Assembly (NCBI RefSeq): GCF_900141835.1
Contig: NZ_FQZD01000009.1
Span: 102,758-166,757, forward strand
Length of the DNA: 64,000 bases
Reading direction: 5' to 3'
DNA from: Propionispora hippei DSM 15287
GTDB lineage: Bacteria; Bacillota; Negativicutes; Propionisporales; Propionisporaceae
Shown: positions 53,640-63,876 of the stretch, piece after piece
Layout: every line of letters starts with the position of its first letter
Position numbering within the stretch: position 1 is the stretch's first letter
Notes under the pieces: generated by a model
What the model was told of the DNA's origin: nothing
The model's input: only the letters and a program-made list of their open reading frames with translations
The model's database searches: none
Made by a program: the position numbers and the translations under genes

Positions 53640-56075
53640 TTATTCATTGTCCGCTTTTTTTTCAACTACTGCCAAGGCTACCACCGTATCGGTCTCGCCG
53701 GTACGCATGATCTTAACGCCCTGTGCGTTGCGGCTAAACACCGAAATTGCATCAATTTCCGTACGGATGACAATGCCGTCTCCCGTAATCAGCATGAGTT
53801 CCTGGCCCGGTTTAACCACCTTAATGCCCACAACATGCCCTGTCTTTTCCGTCACCTTAATGTTTATGACGCCTTTGCCGCCCCGGGACTGATTGCGGTA
53901 CTCCGCCAGCGGTGTCCGTTTGCCATAGCCCTCGGAGGTAACGGTCAGCAGTTCTCCGTCCTTTTTGACAGTGTCCATGCCCACCACACTATCGCCGGCA
54001 TGCAGCGTAATCCCCTTGACGCCGTGAGCCGTCCGGCCCATAGCCCGGACATTGGTTTCCGGAAAATAGATGGCCAGACCGTCCTTAGTGCCGATAATGA
54101 CATAATGCTCACCGCCGGTAAGTTTTACACCGATCAGATCATCGTCATCGTCCAGGTTGATAGCGATCAGTCCGCCCTTGCGGGTTGTATCAAATTCCAT
54201 CAGCTCGGTCTTCTTAACGATGCCCTTACGAGTGACCATCAACAAGAACTTCCGTTCAGAGAATTCCTTAATCGGAATGACGGCCGTAACCTTCTCATTC
54301 GGCTCTAAAGCCAGCATATTGACAATGGCTGTGCCCTTTGCCGTACGACTGGCTTCCGGAATCTCATAGCCCTTCAACTGATACACCCGGCCCCGGCTGG
54401 TAAAGAAGAGTACATTGTTATGCGTCGTGGTCACAAACAGGTGCTCCACGAAGTCCTCTTCCTTGGTGCCCATACCGGTTACCCCTTTGCCGCCCCGCTT
54501 CTGGCTGCGGTAGGTGTCTACCGGCAACCGCTTGATATAGCCGCCATGGGTCAAAGTCAGGACAATATCCTCTTCGGCAATGAGATCTTCCATATTCAGT
54601 TCGGAAACATCAGTGGTAATCACTGTGCGTCGTTCATCGGCAAACCGTTTCCTTACGTCCAGCAGTTCCTCTTTAATGATCGCCAGAACTTTATGCTCAT
54701 CGGCCAACACCGATTCCAGCCACTCGATGGTTTCCAAAATATCCTTGTACTCCTGCTCGATCTTTTCCCGTTCCAGGCCAGTCAAGCGTTGGAGTCTTAA
54801 GTCGAGAATAGCCTGGGCCTGCTTTTCACTTAAGTCAAAGCCGGTCATCAGCGCTTCCTTGGCGATGTCCACCGTCTTAGACTGACGAATGGTCGTAATA
54901 ACCGCATCCAGGTGATCCAAAGCAATTTTCAGCCCTTCCAGGATATGCGCCCTCGCCTTGGCTTTAGCCAGTTCAAACCGTGTCCGCCGGACAATGACTT
55001 CTTTTTGATGCTCCAGATAGTGCCGCAGTATCTCATGCAAATTCATGATCCGCGGCCGCCTGTCGACAAGAGCCAGCATAATGATGCCGAAGGTTTCCTG
55101 AAGCTGCGTATGCTTGTACAACTGATTAAGCAAAATATCGGCATTTACATCCCGCCGCAGCTCAATAACGACCCGCATCCCTTTCCGGTCACTTTCATCC
55201 CGCAGATCGGTAACCCCATCAATCACTTTGTCGCGGACCAGCTCGGCAATCTTTTCCACCAGTCTGGCCTTATTCACCTGATAAGGGATTTCAGTAACCA
55301 AAATCCGGCTTTTTCCGTTGGCCATTTTCTCAATCCGGCATTGGGCCCGCATTTTGACACCGCCCCGGCCGGTTGTATAGGCCTGACGGATTCCCTCACG
55401 GCCTAAGATCAAACCGCCCGTCGGAAAGTCCGGCCCCTTGATCGCCATCATCAGTTCAGGGATGGTTACCTCGGGATTATCAATCATCATAATCAGCCCG
55501 TCCACCACTTCACCCAGGTTATGGGGCGGTATGTTGGTGGCCATGCCGACCGCGATCCCCGCCGACCCGTTCACTAACAGGTTAGGAATCTTAGAGGGCA
55601 GAACAGTAGGCTCTTTTAACGACTCATCATAGTTGGGAGCAAAATCGACTGTATCCCGTTCAATATCCTCCAGCATGGACTCGGCCACCCGCGACATGCG
55701 CACTTCAGTATATCGCATCGCCGCCGCCGAGTCGCCGTCAATCGAACCAAAGTTACCATGCCCGTCCACCAGCAAATAGCGGATGGAAAAATCCTGCGCC
55801 ATCCGAACCGTTGCATCGTATACCGAAGAATCACCGTGTGGATGATACTTACCCAGTACTTCCCCGACAATACGGGCCGATTTTTTATACGGTTTGTTCG
55901 GCGCCATCCCGGCCTCATGCATCGCGTATAAAATGCGGCGGTGAACCGGTTTCAAACCATCCCGGACATCCGGCAGCGCCCGCATAACAATAACGCTCAT
56001 CGCGTAATCGATATAGGAATTTTTCATTTCATCTTCAATACGTACCGGCAAAACCTTGCCTAATCCAAAATCCAC
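53640..56075 (-). CDS. gyrA: DNA gyrase subunit A
   Basis: 811 aa. '[33 protein letters not shown]' begins the breakage-reunion domain (core YAMSVI and [10 protein letters not shown]). The catalytic Tyr lies in AAMRYTEVR. In the quinolone region [17 protein letters not shown], Ser and Asp at the classical resistance positions are present. The C-terminal beta-pinwheel has QKRGGKG, the GyrA box. GTG at 56075 follows GAGGTG. No gyrB is adjacent. A good promoter lies at 56113-56142. Confidence 0.97.
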   Translation of the reverse strand: MDFGLGKVLPVRIEDEMKNSYIDYAMSVIVMRALPDVRDGLKPVHRRILYAMHEAGMAPNKPYKKSARIVGEVLGKYHPHGDSSVYDATVRMAQDFSIRYLLVDGHGNFGSIDGDSAAAMRYTEVRMSRVAESMLEDIERDTVDFAPNYDESLKEPTVLPSKIPNLLVNGSAGIAVGMATNIPPHNLGEVVDGLIMMIDNPEVTIPELMMAIKGPDFPTGGLILGREGIRQAYTTGRGGVKMRAQCRIEKMANGKSRILVTEIPYQVNKARLVEKIAELVRDKVIDGVTDLRDESDRKGMRVVIELRRDVNADILLNQLYKHTQLQETFGIIMLALVDRRPRIMNLHEILRHYLEHQKEVIVRRTRFELAKAKARAHILEGLKIALDHLDAVITTIRQSKTVDIAKEALMTGFDLSEKQAQAILDLRLQRLTGLEREKIEQEYKDILETIEWLESVLADEHKVLAIIKEELLDVRKRFADERRTVITTDVSELNMEDLIAEEDIVLTLTHGGYIKRLPVDTYRSQKRGGKGVTGMGTKEEDFVEHLFVTTTHNNVLFFTSRGRVYQLKGYEIPEASRTAKGTAIVNMLALEPNEKVTAVIPIKEFSERKFLLMVTRKGIVKKTELMEFDTTRKGGLIAINLDDDDDLIGVKLTGGEHYVIIGTKDGLAIYFPETNVRAMGRTAHGVKGITLHAGDSVVGMDTVKKDGELLTVTSEGYGKRTPLAEYRNQSRGGKGVINIKVTEKTGHVVGIKVVKPGQELMLITGDGIVIRTEIDAISVFSRNAQGVKIMRTGETDTVVALAVVEKKADNE

Positions 56076-56112
56076 ATTCTCACCTCGACATCGCTCAGTG
56101 TGCTAACACTTT

Positions 56113-56142
56113 ATTATACCATATATTTCCCCATAAGGACAA
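56113..56142 (-). promoter_or_regulatory. Promoter of gyrA
   Basis: TTGTCC, 18 bases, TATAAT on the minus strand, 38 bases before the GTG start. Confidence 0.65.
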
Positions 56143-56255
56143 AAAAAACCTCCTGTCGCCTGCGATTTTCCTGGTAACCAAGCGACGCTCCCCTGCATAC
56201 TATAGCACGAAAAACAAGTAGCACGATCATCCTGACACATCCGGGAGGCTACAGT

Positions 56256-56894
56256 ATGAACATATTTTATGTACTGCTACTGGCCACGGCCCTGAGTCTG
56301 GACGGCTTTGTTGCCGGTTTAGCCTATGGCTTGAAAAATATCCGCATACCGCCGGCATCCCTCCTGATTGTAGGCAGCATCACTGCGGTCTCCACTGTGG
56401 CCGCCGTTTTCTTCGCTGCTTATGTCGTCGACTTTATGAACCCCCATATCGCCGTCGTGGCCGGCGCCTTACTGCTCATCTTGATTGGACTCTGCAGCCT
56501 GTTCCAGGAATATCTGACCAAAGACGTAAAGTCTTATGAAAATAGTCAGGAACCTACGGCACGAAAACTCACCATCTCTATCGGCCGCATTGTCATCAGC
56601 ATCATGGCTCAGCCGGAAACTGCCGATTTGGACCATTCCAGCCGCATTAGCGCATTGGAAGCGGTTTTCCTGGGCCTGGCCCTGGGTATCGACAACATGG
56701 TAGCCACCTTCGCTGCCGCTCTGATGAATTCGCTGCCTGCCTACACACCGCTGCTGATGGGCTGTGTCCAAATGGGTGCCCTCCTGCTGGGTTTGGCCTC
56801 CTGCCAACGGCTTGTCTCCCCTGCTTTGAAAAGCCGTTTCCCTTACCTGCCCGGCATTATTTTAATCCTGCTCGGCCTGCTCCGCCTGAGCTGA
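56256..56894 (+). CDS. ytaF: Sporulation membrane protein YtaF (MntP-like)
   Basis: 212 aa, six membrane helices. 'ALSLDGFVAGLAYGLKNIRIP' and the matching second half 'EAVFLGLALGIDNMVATFAAAL' show the internal two-fold repeat of the MntP/YtaF family, with paired Asp residues in the membrane (SLDG, GIDN). YtaF is linked to sporulation in Bacillus; manganese or other metal export is possible. GGGAGG precedes the ATG. Convergent with spoVR across a terminator. Confidence 0.88.
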   Translation: MNIFYVLLLATALSLDGFVAGLAYGLKNIRIPPASLLIVGSITAVSTVAAVFFAAYVVDFMNPHIAVVAGALLLILIGLCSLFQEYLTKDVKSYENSQEPTARKLTISIGRIVISIMAQPETADLDHSSRISALEAVFLGLALGIDNMVATFAAALMNSLPAYTPLLMGCVQMGALLLGLASCQRLVSPALKSRFPYLPGIILILLGLLRLS

Positions 56895-56916
56895 CGCATC
56901 CCACGCCTGAGCGAAT

Positions 56917-56969
56917 AAAAGCGACGCGACTGCCCGGTTCATTGACAGGGCAGTCGCGTTGCTTTTATT
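56917..56969. terminator. Bidirectional terminator between ytaF and spoVR
   Basis: Long stem AAAGCGACGCGACTGCCC / GGGCAGTCGCGTTGCTTT (one mismatch) with a 12-base loop and T runs on both sides. Confidence 0.9.
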
Positions 56970-56980
56970 TACCGTTCCCG

Positions 56981-58285
56981 CTAAAGATCGTCGATCAGCG
57001 ATACTACTTTATCCTCACTGCAGATCAGCCGTTTCGCCTTGCCGCTTAACTGCGTTCGCAAGCTCACCAGGCCACCCCATAAATCAACAACATATTTCAG
57101 CGTCTCCCTGGCATAGGTAATATCCAGCTCCCAGCCCTCAAAAACATGTTCGAGGACAAGCTGGTCCCGTTCCACCGCCGATGGAACAACACAGGGAATA
57201 GAGCCCAGTCCCACTCCTTTGACCAGATCGTCCCGCACCGTCTTCCAGCCTTCCTCGTCGCCGACCTCCTTAACGACAATGTCGTTGCCCCGTACGGTAT
57301 AGGAGAACAGACAAAGCTTTTCGCATAATTCCCGGGTCAGGTACCGTCGCAGAAACGACTGATCCCGTTCCTGTGCCCGCACCTGAAAGATATAGTCCAA
57401 CCCATAGGTTTCTTCTAAATAACTGAAGATGTTAAACCCGAGAAAATAGGGATTGATCCGGTTGGCATGGGGCCGTACCACCAGATTGTGACGCTGGAGA
57501 AATTCCCAATGCAGACTTTGCGGCAAAGACAGCCGGTTTAACAATTTATAGTGCCAGAAGCTGGCCCAGCCCTCATTCATGATCTTAGTCTCCAATTGGG
57601 GTAAAAAATAAAAGGTTTCATCCCGGACCATGTAGACCAGGTTTCGTTCCCAATCGGTCAGCTTGCCCCGCTCCGCCAGAAACGTTAGCAGATCATTCTT
57701 TAAACGGTCCGGAATATCCTGTTCGCTTTCCTTTGTCAGTTGCTCCCTGTCGTGCTTTTGCTCTCTTTTGCCAAAACGCTGCAGTTGATAGCGCAGCGCA
57801 TGAGCGGCATCAAGAATCCGTTCCACCCGATCCGGTCCGATGGAGGGATCTGCCATATAGCCTCGTACCCGGTCGGCATGATTCTTAAACAATTCCACCG
57901 TAAGCTCAGCCCGGGTATATTCCTTAAACAAACGGTTGTTCCTAAAGAAATCATTGTGCCCATAGACATGGGCCATCGTCAGAACCTGCAGCGCCAGCGT
58001 ATTGTCCCGCATCAAATAGGCCAGGCAGGGATCGGAATTTATCACCATTTCATAGGGAAGGCCCACCAGATTATATTGATAGAAGGTCCGCTGCCGCTCA
58101 TACATCTTGCCGAAGCTCCAGTGGGGATAATGGGAAGGCATGCCGGCATATGCCTCGTAGCACAGCATATCCTCATAATCGCATATCTCAAAAAACTGCT
58201 CGTAGCACTCCAGGCCGGCCGCCCGGACCAGTTCTTCAATCCGGCCCCCCCACGCCTCCAGTTCGCGCAGCGTGTAATCATTCAT
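56981..58285 (-). CDS. spoVR: SpoVR family protein
   Basis: 434 aa. 'CYEQFFEICDYEDMLCYEAYAGMPSHYPHWSFGK' (core ICDYEDML and HYPHWSFGK), 'MVINSDPCLAYLMRDN', 'MAHVYGHNDFFRNN' and 'IMNEGWASFWHYKLLN' are SpoVR hallmarks. It takes part in spore cortex formation in Bacillus, and in other bacteria it acts with the PrkA and YhbH homologues. Its ATG overlaps the yhbH stop by eight bases, so translation is coupled. Last gene of prkA-yhbH-spoVR. Confidence 0.95.
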   Translation of the reverse strand: MNDYTLRELEAWGGRIEELVRAAGLECYEQFFEICDYEDMLCYEAYAGMPSHYPHWSFGKMYERQRTFYQYNLVGLPYEMVINSDPCLAYLMRDNTLALQVLTMAHVYGHNDFFRNNRLFKEYTRAELTVELFKNHADRVRGYMADPSIGPDRVERILDAAHALRYQLQRFGKREQKHDREQLTKESEQDIPDRLKNDLLTFLAERGKLTDWERNLVYMVRDETFYFLPQLETKIMNEGWASFWHYKLLNRLSLPQSLHWEFLQRHNLVVRPHANRINPYFLGFNIFSYLEETYGLDYIFQVRAQERDQSFLRRYLTRELCEKLCLFSYTVRGNDIVVKEVGDEEGWKTVRDDLVKGVGLGSIPCVVPSAVERDQLVLEHVFEGWELDITYARETLKYVVDLWGGLVSLRTQLSGKAKRLICSEDKVVSLIDDL

Positions 58286-59465
58286 GCTCCGTTCCTCCAG
58301 CCGTCACATGTTTATCCAATATTTTTTTAAAAGCCGGCCAAATATCTTCCTTTTTGCTCATGGTTGCCATCACGAAATTCGGCTCTTGCATGGCTCGCTC
58401 AAAATCCCGGCGGATAGTGACGTTCCAGCTTTGTGTAAAAGTAATTTCACCGTAACCGAATAAATTGCACACCCCGCACAAGTCTTTGGCCAGTCCGATG
58501 GCCCGGTTATTGTCATCGCCCCAATTGTCACCGTCAGAGCAATGGAAGGCATAGATATTCCACACTGCCGGATTATACCTTGCCTCAATGACCTCCAGCG
58601 CTTTGGCGTAGCCGCTGCTGATAACCGTTCCGCCCGACTCGCCGCGATGAAAAAACTCCCATTCGTTTACTTCCTTGGCCTCCGTGGTATGGGCGATGAA
58701 CACCACCTCCACCTGCTCATACTTCCAGCGGACAAACTGATAAAGCAGGAAATAAAAACTCCGGGCCAGATACTTCTTGGTCTGGTCCATCGAGCCGGAC
58801 GTATCCATAATGCAAATGACCACCGCGTTGGAACGCCGTTTATGCTCTTCCTTTACCCGATGATACCGAAGATCCTCGGTCCGGAAAGGAATACGCTCAG
58901 GTATCGCTTGCTCCGCGCCGTTGGCCTGATTGCGCCTGTAGCTTTGCTTTCGTTTTATCTTTTCAATAACGGTCCGCTTTTTCGCCAGCCGCGGCGGAAT
59001 GCCTTTCGGCTGATAGCCGCTGCGCTTTATCCGGCATTCATCCTCGATAAGGCCGTATTTCTTCTTGTCGATATCCGGCAGTTGCAGTTCATTGAACATA
59101 TAACCGATGATTTCATCCATGGTAATTTCCGTTTCGTAAATTTCCTCACCGGGATCACTGCCACCCGGTCCCCCATTGCCTGTTCCATTTTGTCCCACCA
59201 CCTTGCCGATGACCTGCCCCTTCTTTTCCTGCCCGTCACCCGATGCACTGCCGTCATTGCCTTTTCCGTAGATAAACTGATACTCTTTAATGCTCTTGAC
59301 CGGTATTTTGATTTTTTTATCCTTGCTCTGACCGATTATGCTTTCCTCAGCAATAATATCGCCCAGGTTCCTCTTAATGGCATCCTCCATCAGTTTCCGG
59401 TGGCGCTTACGATCCCATGCGGACCGGTCGGAATGACCGGCCCCGCCATCCTTGAATACCGCCAT
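58278..59465 (-). CDS. yhbH: YhbH/YeaH family protein (DUF444, von Willebrand A type)
   Basis: 395 aa. The N-terminus 'DRSAWDRKRHRKLMEDAIKRNL' and the vWA metal site 'CIMDTSGSMDQTKKYLA' define the family. A Gly/Asn-rich linker (GQNGTGNGGPGGSDPG) lies at about 90-110. It is thought to work with the PrkA kinase during sporulation or stress. The ATG follows GGAG; the gap to prkA is 40 bases. Confidence 0.95.
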   Translation of the reverse strand: MAVFKDGGAGHSDRSAWDRKRHRKLMEDAIKRNLGDIIAEESIIGQSKDKKIKIPVKSIKEYQFIYGKGNDGSASGDGQEKKGQVIGKVVGQNGTGNGGPGGSDPGEEIYETEITMDEIIGYMFNELQLPDIDKKKYGLIEDECRIKRSGYQPKGIPPRLAKKRTVIEKIKRKQSYRRNQANGAEQAIPERIPFRTEDLRYHRVKEEHKRRSNAVVICIMDTSGSMDQTKKYLARSFYFLLYQFVRWKYEQVEVVFIAHTTEAKEVNEWEFFHRGESGGTVISSGYAKALEVIEARYNPAVWNIYAFHCSDGDNWGDDNNRAIGLAKDLCGVCNLFGYGEITFTQSWNVTIRRDFERAMQEPNFVMATMSKKEDIWPAFKKILDKHVTAGGTEHE

Positions 59466-59505
59466 CGTCCTTCACTCCGTTTCAGCAGCCAGTATGGCTA
59501 ATGCA

Positions 59506-61437
59506 CTAATCCTTCCACAAATTATTGGCCGCATATTTTAAAATCACATTGCAGCAATGATCACAATAGCCGTTTTGCTTCATTTCCTCTACCATGGCAT
59601 TATACTTGCTGTCCTGTTCCTTATCCCTGACCCTGGCTTTGGTGACCACCCGCGACAACTCTTTAACCGAAAAGGTCAGCTTCTTCTCAATAGCTTCCTT
59701 GAGCGGCTCATAGCTTTTATAATCTAACCGTCCGCCGCTGCGCAAAATGGAAAACATATAGGAAGTAACATCCTGCCGGAAGCCCAAAGACGCTGTACCA
59801 CTAATACCAATCTGCTCTTCAATGGACTGCAAAAACTTGATATCCGGCTCCAGCTCTTCCCCGGTATTGGGGTCTTTCAGCTTGGTGACGTTAACAAAGG
59901 CCTCGGCATGATCAAGATAGTTGTTGAACAAACTCTCCGCCTGCTCCTGATAACCGTGAATAAAGGCTCTGGTTACCTCCTTTTCAATAATCAGATTGTA
60001 CTCTTTCTTAATTGTATCCTGCAAAAAGCCCAGATAGCGTTTTCTCTCATCCTCGTTAACAGCCATTTCCTTGGTGGCTTTCACCATGGTATCCAAAATA
60101 GCCAGCGGATTGATACAATTGTTTTCCGATTCAGACAACGCCGTATCCAGCGCCTTCATAATGAAACGAGTGGAAATTCCGCTCATCCCTTCCCGCTGTG
60201 CCTCTTCCCTCAGTTCGAAGATATCCACCTTTTTAGTCGAGCCTTTTTCTACAATTTCTTCTCCGTTGTAGATTTTCAGCTTAGTCAAAGCGTCTACCTT
60301 GACCGATGGCGCCAATCGGGACAAAATAGCGAACATTGAGGCCATTTCGATGGTGTGTGGCGCTATATGAGCATCAAAATTACTGTTTCTCAGGATTTTT
60401 CGGTAAATTTTCACTTCCTCATCCAACTGCAGGCAATAGGGCACCTCTACCTTGACAATCCGGTCCAAAATCGCTTCATTGGTATGGTCGGATTTAAACT
60501 TATTCCACTCCGCCTCGTTGGAATGAGCCAGAATAATGCCGTCAAAATAAATCATCGCTCCCTTGCCCGGTGAAGGAATGGACTTTTCCTGCGTGGCCGT
60601 AATCATGGCGTGCAAATACTCGACTTCATTCTTAAATACCTCAATAAATTCTACAATGCCCCGGTTACCGGCATTAAACGCCCCATTTAATGAGAGCACC
60701 CGTGGATCATCCTCCGGGTATAAATCCAGCTTGGAAATATCCACCGAGCCGATTAGTACCGACGTATCCTGATTGTTCGGATCTACCGGCGGCACTACGC
60801 CGACCCCTTTGCGTGACCGTATCGAGAACCCGGCCGTCGTAACCGGAAAACGCTCATATTCCCCGCCAAATTCATGTTTCAGACGATAGCGGCATACCGG
60901 ACACAAATCGCCTTCCACCTTGATGCCCAGCTCCCGTTCAAAAACAGGTCGCAGGTGCTTCGGGATCAGGTGCAGCGGCATTTCCCGCATCGGGCAGCCC
61001 TGCAGCACGTAAATATCCGGACTTGCTTCCAAGGCCCGCTTTAGCGCCTCCATGATTGACGACTTACCAGCGCCGACCGGCCCAACCAAATACAGCACCT
61101 GACGCGACTCTTCCCCTTTCATGGCCGCCGCGTGGAAATAACGCATGATTTTCATAATACTGTTATCAATGCCAAAAAAATCATGTTTAAAAAATTCGTA
61201 TTGCTTAATGGTTTCATTCCCATAGATGCGCTTTAAGTGTGGATGCTCCTCCGTCTTGATTGTCTCCACGCCAGGCTCCACCAGGAGATTGAACATGCGC
61301 TGATGGGCCAACATCGAGTGCTGCTTAGGATTTTCGGCAACTAGCTTTAAATATTCCAGAAACGTTCCGGTAAACGGTACATACTGCCGTTCTTCCCGGT
61401 CTTTTTTGATCAGCGTCGCAAAATTAAAATCAACCAC
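59506..61437 (-). CDS. prkA: PrkA serine protein kinase / AAA+ protein
   Basis: 643 aa. An AAA+ domain with Walker A GPVGAGKSS (about 123) is followed by a region with CPVCRYRLKHEFGG, the PrkA signature 'IPSPGKGAMIYFDGIILAHSNEAEW', and a C-terminal domain with weak similarity to cAMP-dependent kinases. In Bacillus PrkA is a sporulation protein, with kinase and possibly protease activity. GTG at 61437 follows GGAGGG. First gene of prkA-yhbH-spoVR. The 69 bases upstream hold no convincing sigma-E promoter. Confidence 0.95.
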   Translation of the reverse strand: MVDFNFATLIKKDREERQYVPFTGTFLEYLKLVAENPKQHSMLAHQRMFNLLVEPGVETIKTEEHPHLKRIYGNETIKQYEFFKHDFFGIDNSIMKIMRYFHAAAMKGEESRQVLYLVGPVGAGKSSIMEALKRALEASPDIYVLQGCPMREMPLHLIPKHLRPVFERELGIKVEGDLCPVCRYRLKHEFGGEYERFPVTTAGFSIRSRKGVGVVPPVDPNNQDTSVLIGSVDISKLDLYPEDDPRVLSLNGAFNAGNRGIVEFIEVFKNEVEYLHAMITATQEKSIPSPGKGAMIYFDGIILAHSNEAEWNKFKSDHTNEAILDRIVKVEVPYCLQLDEEVKIYRKILRNSNFDAHIAPHTIEMASMFAILSRLAPSVKVDALTKLKIYNGEEIVEKGSTKKVDIFELREEAQREGMSGISTRFIMKALDTALSESENNCINPLAILDTMVKATKEMAVNEDERKRYLGFLQDTIKKEYNLIIEKEVTRAFIHGYQEQAESLFNNYLDHAEAFVNVTKLKDPNTGEELEPDIKFLQSIEEQIGISGTASLGFRQDVTSYMFSILRSGGRLDYKSYEPLKEAIEKKLTFSVKELSRVVTKARVRDKEQDSKYNAMVEEMKQNGYCDHCCNVILKYAANNLWKD

Positions 61438-61627
61438 AGAAGTACCCTCCTCATCCTGATTGAGTCTCTATGCGGCAAAGTTGAATGCTAACACATAGCC
61501 ATACTACAATGTATTACCGTTTTGCCCGATTTAGGATAGTCATCTTATTAATTAGCAGAGAAAAGGCCGGGCAGCCTTCCTTCAAGACCTTCTGATTTTT
61601 CTATGGGAGACAGGCTTGCCTGGCTGC

Positions 61628-61664
61628 AAAAAAAAGAGGCCTCCCGGCCTGCGGGAAACCTTCT
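61628..61664 (-). terminator. Terminator of the TSUP transporter gene
   Basis: Minus strand stem GGTTTCCCG / CGGGAGGCC (two G-T pairs) followed by TCTTTTTTTT. Confidence 0.75.
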
Positions 61665-61687
61665 TGCTGTCATATTGTCGTGACGAG

Positions 61688-62452
61688 TCAGTGCGCCACA
61701 TCCCAAATTTGCTTACCGATCAGCAGCAACGACATAAAAATAAACACCGGTTTAACAAAAGCCGCCCCATTTTTAATCGCCACCCGGGAGCCGGCCAACG
61801 CGCCCAAAATCATCGCCAAGCCCATCACGATGCCGTAGGAATACTGGATAGAGCCAAAATAGGCAAAAGCAATGACTGCGGCGATGTTGCTGGCAAAATT
61901 CAAAGCCTTGGCGTTTCCTGCCGCTACAACAAAATCAAACCCCAGCATGAGAAAGGCGAAAATCAAAAACGATCCAGTACCGGGACCGAAAAAGCCGTCA
62001 TAAAATCCCAACAACCCAGCGGCTGCACCGCTGAGCCAGAGCGTTTTCGCCGTGATGCCGCCATAGGTAGAGACATCGCCCCAATCTTTCCGCAGCAAGG
62101 TATATACCGTTACCACTACCAGCAGCACAACGACCAGCGGTTTCAAAAAATGAGGCGGAATATGCTGTACCGTATAGACACCCAGTATGGAACCAAAAAA
62201 GTCAATAAAAAAAAGATATTTGATTAACTTAAAGTTTACTTTCCCCGAAAACATAAACGAAAGTGTACTGGTAAAGCTGCCCATGACGCTGGCCATTTTA
62301 TTCGTCCCCAGGGCCAAGCCGGGCGGCATACCGGTAAGCAGCAAGGCCGGCAATGAGATCAGGCCGCCACCGCCCACTACGGAATCAACAAAGGCGGCGC
62401 AGAAACCGACAGCCAATAAAAATAATAGCATATGTGGGTCGATAAATTCCAT
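61688..62452 (-). CDS. TSUP-family transporter (TauE/SafE)
   Basis: 254 aa, eight or so membrane helices. 'AAFVDSVVGGGGLISLPALLLTGMPP' and 'GLLGFYDGFFGPGTGSFLIFAF' are the two repeated TSUP signatures. Substrates in the family are sulphite, sulphoacetate and other organosulphur anions; the one here is unknown. The ATG at 62452 follows GGGAGG by seven bases. It stands between two terminators. Confidence 0.9.
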   Translation of the reverse strand: MEFIDPHMLLFLLAVGFCAAFVDSVVGGGGLISLPALLLTGMPPGLALGTNKMASVMGSFTSTLSFMFSGKVNFKLIKYLFFIDFFGSILGVYTVQHIPPHFLKPLVVVLLVVVTVYTLLRKDWGDVSTYGGITAKTLWLSGAAAGLLGFYDGFFGPGTGSFLIFAFLMLGFDFVVAAGNAKALNFASNIAAVIAFAYFGSIQYSYGIVMGLAMILGALAGSRVAIKNGAAFVKPVFIFMSLLLIGKQIWDVAH

Positions 62453-62471
62453 GTGCCACCCTCCCAACTTT

Positions 62472-62507
62472 TAAAAAATAAAAATGACGCCGTCAAGCAA
62501 CGTCATT
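62472..62507 (-). terminator. Probable terminator of the cyclophilin gene
   Basis: Minus strand stem AATGACG / CGTCATT with an 11-base loop, then TTTATTTTTT. Confidence 0.65.
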
Positions 62508-62523
62508 AGTTGTTGCGACCAAG

Positions 62524-62556
62524 CAAGATTCACTGACAAGATTCACTGACAAGATT
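62524..62556. repeat. 13-bp tandem repeat, 2.5 units
   Basis: CAAGATTCACTGA occurs twice in tandem and then CAAGATT again, just after the cyclophilin stop codon. Confidence 0.8.
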
Positions 62557-62579
62557 GCCCAGACACTAGCCTCAAGCAA

Positions 62580-63011
62580 TTATGCTTCGACTACGGTGAC
62601 CTTGTTCATCTTATCGCCCGGTTGTATCTGGTCAACCACATCCATACCTTCAATTACTTTGCCAAAGACAGTATGGACGCCATCCAAATGGGGTTGTGGT
62701 TCATATACGATAAAGAACTGACTGCCGCCCGTATTCGGACCGCGGTGCGCCATCGACAAAGAACCCCGTTCATGCCGTTTAGGATTTCCCTTGGTTTCAC
62801 AGGGAATAGTATAGCCAGGACCGCCGGTACCGTTACCGTTAGGGCAACCTCCCTGGGCCACGAAGCCTTTGATCACACGATGGAAAGTCAAACCATCATA
62901 AAACTTTTCGTTGATCAGCTTCTCAAAATTAGCTACGGTTTTAGGTGCTTCGGCCTCAAATAGTTCAATCACAATTTGCCCGGCATCCATTTCAATTATT
63001 GCCTTTTTCAA
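62580..63011 (-). CDS. Peptidyl-prolyl cis-trans isomerase, cyclophilin type
   Basis: 143 aa, a minimal cytoplasmic cyclophilin without signal peptide. '[19 protein letters not shown]', '[16 protein letters not shown]' and '[16 protein letters not shown]' give the catalytic Arg, Gln-Phe-Phe and His. It speeds proline isomerisation in folding proteins. TTG at 63011 is the start, six bases after GAGGG. Confidence 0.95.
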   Translation of the reverse strand: MKKAIIEMDAGQIVIELFEAEAPKTVANFEKLINEKFYDGLTFHRVIKGFVAQGGCPNGNGTGGPGYTIPCETKGNPKRHERGSLSMAHRGPNTGGSQFFIVYEPQPHLDGVHTVFGKVIEGMDVVDQIQPGDKMNKVTVVEA

Positions 63012-63645
63012 ACATATCCCTCACTTTGATTCATCACTGTGTTTCTTTATTATTATACCATTATAGGGGAAGTTTCATAGCATTTTTTATTATGTCCTCC
63101 TTAGCTTTGCTTAGAAGCTTTTATTCTACTGCAATGTGTTAGAGCGGGCTACTAGCATTTATGTAGAAATTGTTCTCTAACAAAAGCATAATTCAGCACG
63201 AACATTGGTGTTGATTTAACGCATGGCTTCCGCCATTTATTCTTATAAGCTAAACTATCACCAATCATCAATCCCCCTTTTTGTCATGATACAAAAAGGG
63301 GCAAAAAAATCTAGGCCTGAACTCCAAAAGACTTGAAAAAGGAGCACCTTCCTAAAAATCCGAAACTCGCTTCGCTCAAACAAACAAATTTTCTTAACGG
63401 AAGGCGCTCCTTTTTCATCCTACGGACCGTCTTTTTCCGTAAAGGCCGCCGGGAACGGCTCAAGAGGATAGGTTTTCAGCTAAATAAATAAAATTCTACA
63501 AAGCGCTAAAAAATTTTGATCAACTACTGCCACCCAGTGGGGGGTATATTTTAACATAAGCGTAAGTCAGCGACAGCGCTGAAGCGTTGTTATGATACGA
63601 CCCCCACCGGCCTTTCTTGATGTGTTAACCTTTCTCAAAGCACAA
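63012..63645. other. Non-coding region between the cyclophilin gene and the rRNA operon
   Basis: No gene is seen in about 630 bases. Two TATAAT strings before the cyclophilin gene (near 63040-63065) are likely promoter -10s. Three inverted repeats follow: CCCCTTTTTGT / ACAAAAAGGGG at 63274-63301; GAAAAAGGAGC-ACCTTCC / GGAAGG-CGCTCCTTTTTC at 63335-63416; and an imperfect GTGGGGG ... CCCCCAC dyad at 63537-63607. Confidence 0.6.
63335..63416. repeat. Large inverted repeat, 18-bp arms
   Basis: Arms GAAAAAGGAGCACCTTCC (63335-63352) and GGAAGGCGCTCCTTTTTC (63399-63416) differ at one position. The 46-base loop contains CGAAACTCGCTTCG. T runs flank it on both strands, so it could be a terminator or part of an unknown element. 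Confidence 0.6.
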
Positions 63646-63673
63646 CAAAAAAACACCCACAAATGTGAGTGTC
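63646..63673 (-). terminator. Terminator of the rRNA operon
   Basis: Minus strand stem ACACTCACA / TGTGGGTGT, then TTTTTTT, ten bases after the 3' end of the 5S gene. Confidence 0.9.
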
Positions 63674-63681
63674 TTTCTCTT

Positions 63682-63798
63682 AACCAGCAACTATCTATCC
63701 TCCCGGGCCGTTTCCAACCAAGTACTTTCGACGTATGTGGGCTTAACTACTGTGTTCGGTATGGGAACAGGTGGAACCCCACAGCTATCGTCACTGGA
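63682..63798 (-). rRNA. rrf: 5S ribosomal RNA
   Basis: The minus strand reads GTGACGATAGCTGTGGGG, then CCACCTGTTCCCATACCGAA, CACAGTAGTTAAGCC and CGTCGAAAGTACTTGG, the standard 5S sequence. The 5' CCAGTGAC pairs with the 3' GTTGCTGG. Ends are set from this stem and may be off by one or two bases. Confidence 0.95.
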
Positions 63799-63876
63799 TA
63801 TATATTTCTCAGGTGAATTCTCCCTAACGGGCTTCATTCCCTGAAAACTTCACAGAAGAAAGTGCGCATTTAATAT

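Noticed and set aside
61438..61560. Sigma-E promoter for prkA-yhbH-spoVR
   Set aside because: Expected from Bacillus, but no CATACANT-like -10 with a matching -35 at 14-16 bases is present.
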